From Silene noctiflora (Eukaryota; Streptophyta; Magnoliopsida; Caryophyllales; Caryophyllaceae): a stretch of DNA of 37,155 nucleotides. Below, piece by piece: positions 36,430 to 37,155 of this stretch. A model generated the notes under the pieces. That model saw only the letters and a list, made by a program, of their open reading frames with translations. It was not told where the DNA came from and ran no database searches. Each line of letters begins with the position of its first letter. The stretch's first letter is position 1. Both the position numbers and the translations under genes were made by a program. The stretch spans positions 45,457-82,611 of the forward strand of contig VHZZ01005055.1 in NCBI GenBank assembly GCA_009801015.1. Reading direction: 5' to 3'.

Positions 36430-37155
36430 AATCAGGGTTTCTTTTTTTAACTATGGTTACAGCTTGGATTGGTTGGTTGCCAGTTGTTGTGTTGTTTGAT
36501 GTTACAGGTTAACGGTTGGATTTAACCATGGTTAATTATTATTTGGGGTGGTTGCTTGTTTTGCGGGGGAGGAGTGGGGGAGATGTATGTTTTTTGTTTT
36601 TTCAAATTTTAAATTTTGAATTTTTGTTCATGGGTCGAGAATACAAGTTTGGGCTGGACAATCGCTGACTGGCAGAGTGGCAGCCCATTGGTCTAACTCG
36701 GCATAATCCACTCGATTTTATCAATTAGTTTACCTTAAGATGAAAAAGGCTACTCATACACGAGGTGTATGAAAATCTCATACACGACCAATGACAATGC
36801 GCCATGTGGCAAACTAGAGTTAATATATATTGGTTAGTGTAGGGTTAGGTTAGTAATTTTAGATGAGTGGTTAACATGTAAGTTAAGATGTGTCATATGG
36901 TCAATCTTCAAATTAAAACTCAAAAATGTTATTAATAAGTCTCAAACTCATAATCTCTTGCTAAGAGTACACTTAGCTTTACCATTGTGACACAATCAAC
37001 TCTTTGACACATTTATAGATCTTTTGTTATATGTATGTGTAAAATCTGAGTTAAAAATAATTACCTATAATAACTATTAAATATATACTTTTAGTTTATA
37101 TTTAATGTAATTTTTTTATGAGTTAGTTAAATGTATTTGAAAAAAATGAAACAAA
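36430..37155. other. upstream of alpha-tubulin, no gene seen
   Basis: This is promoter and spacer. TCATACAC/GTGTATGA forms a small hairpin at 36754-36772, and a third TCATACACGA follows at 36778. No coding region is recognisable up to the window end. Confidence 0.45.

Noticed and set aside
36754-36787. TCATACAC hairpin as a promoter operator
   Set aside because: Only 8-base arms, far upstream of the tubulin TATA box, and no known factor site recognised.

Overview
This is a piece of plant nuclear DNA. It is AT-rich, genes are split by short and long AT-rich introns, and the proteins are typical land-plant ones. Many small inverted-repeat transposons with CTCCCTCCGTC-like ends sit in the introns and spacers. 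Gene content fits a eudicot. The transposon families, especially the GACGGATA-type foldbacks, remind me of Caryophyllales (beet, spinach, pink relatives), but that is a weak inference.

Five of the six protein genes have clear families, and all were rebuilt exon by exon from splice sites and reading frame. From left to right: (1) a NOT2/VIP2 subunit of the CCR4-NOT complex on the minus strand (1385-8965, 13 coding exons, 662 aa, plus a leader intron); (2) plant sulfite oxidase on the plus strand (12889-18328, 12 exons, 393 aa), which needs two GC-AG introns; (3) tRNA-Val(AAC) on the minus strand (19050-19123); (4) a secreted EPF-like cysteine-rich peptide on the plus strand (20087-20780, 3 exons, 111 aa); (5) cytochrome c oxidase subunit 6a on the minus strand (23551-27721, 4 exons, 103 aa); (6) a conserved plant protein of unknown role on the minus strand (29594-31269, 2 exons, 327 aa); (7) alpha-tubulin on the minus strand (33540-36233, 4 exons, 450 aa).

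The genes do not form an operon or obvious cluster. They are independent housekeeping or developmental genes: mRNA deadenylation, peroxisomal sulfite detoxification, epidermal or growth signalling, respiration and cytoskeleton. NOT2 and sulfite oxidase are head to head with about 3 kb between them.

The spacers and introns carry the more unusual structure. COX6A intron 2 holds a decayed minisatellite of about eight units, interrupted by a MITE and by a retroposon with a 17-bp target duplication. Four different foldback elements lie within 1.1 kb upstream of COX6A. A roughly 850-bp element with long inverted ends lies between NOT2 and sulfite oxidase. The alpha-tubulin lacks both Lys40 and a terminal tyrosine. 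I found no CRISPR array, no gene cluster suggesting a new pathway, and no convincing undescribed system. The best leads are the GC-AG introns, the nested repeat in COX6A and the unknown-function gene.
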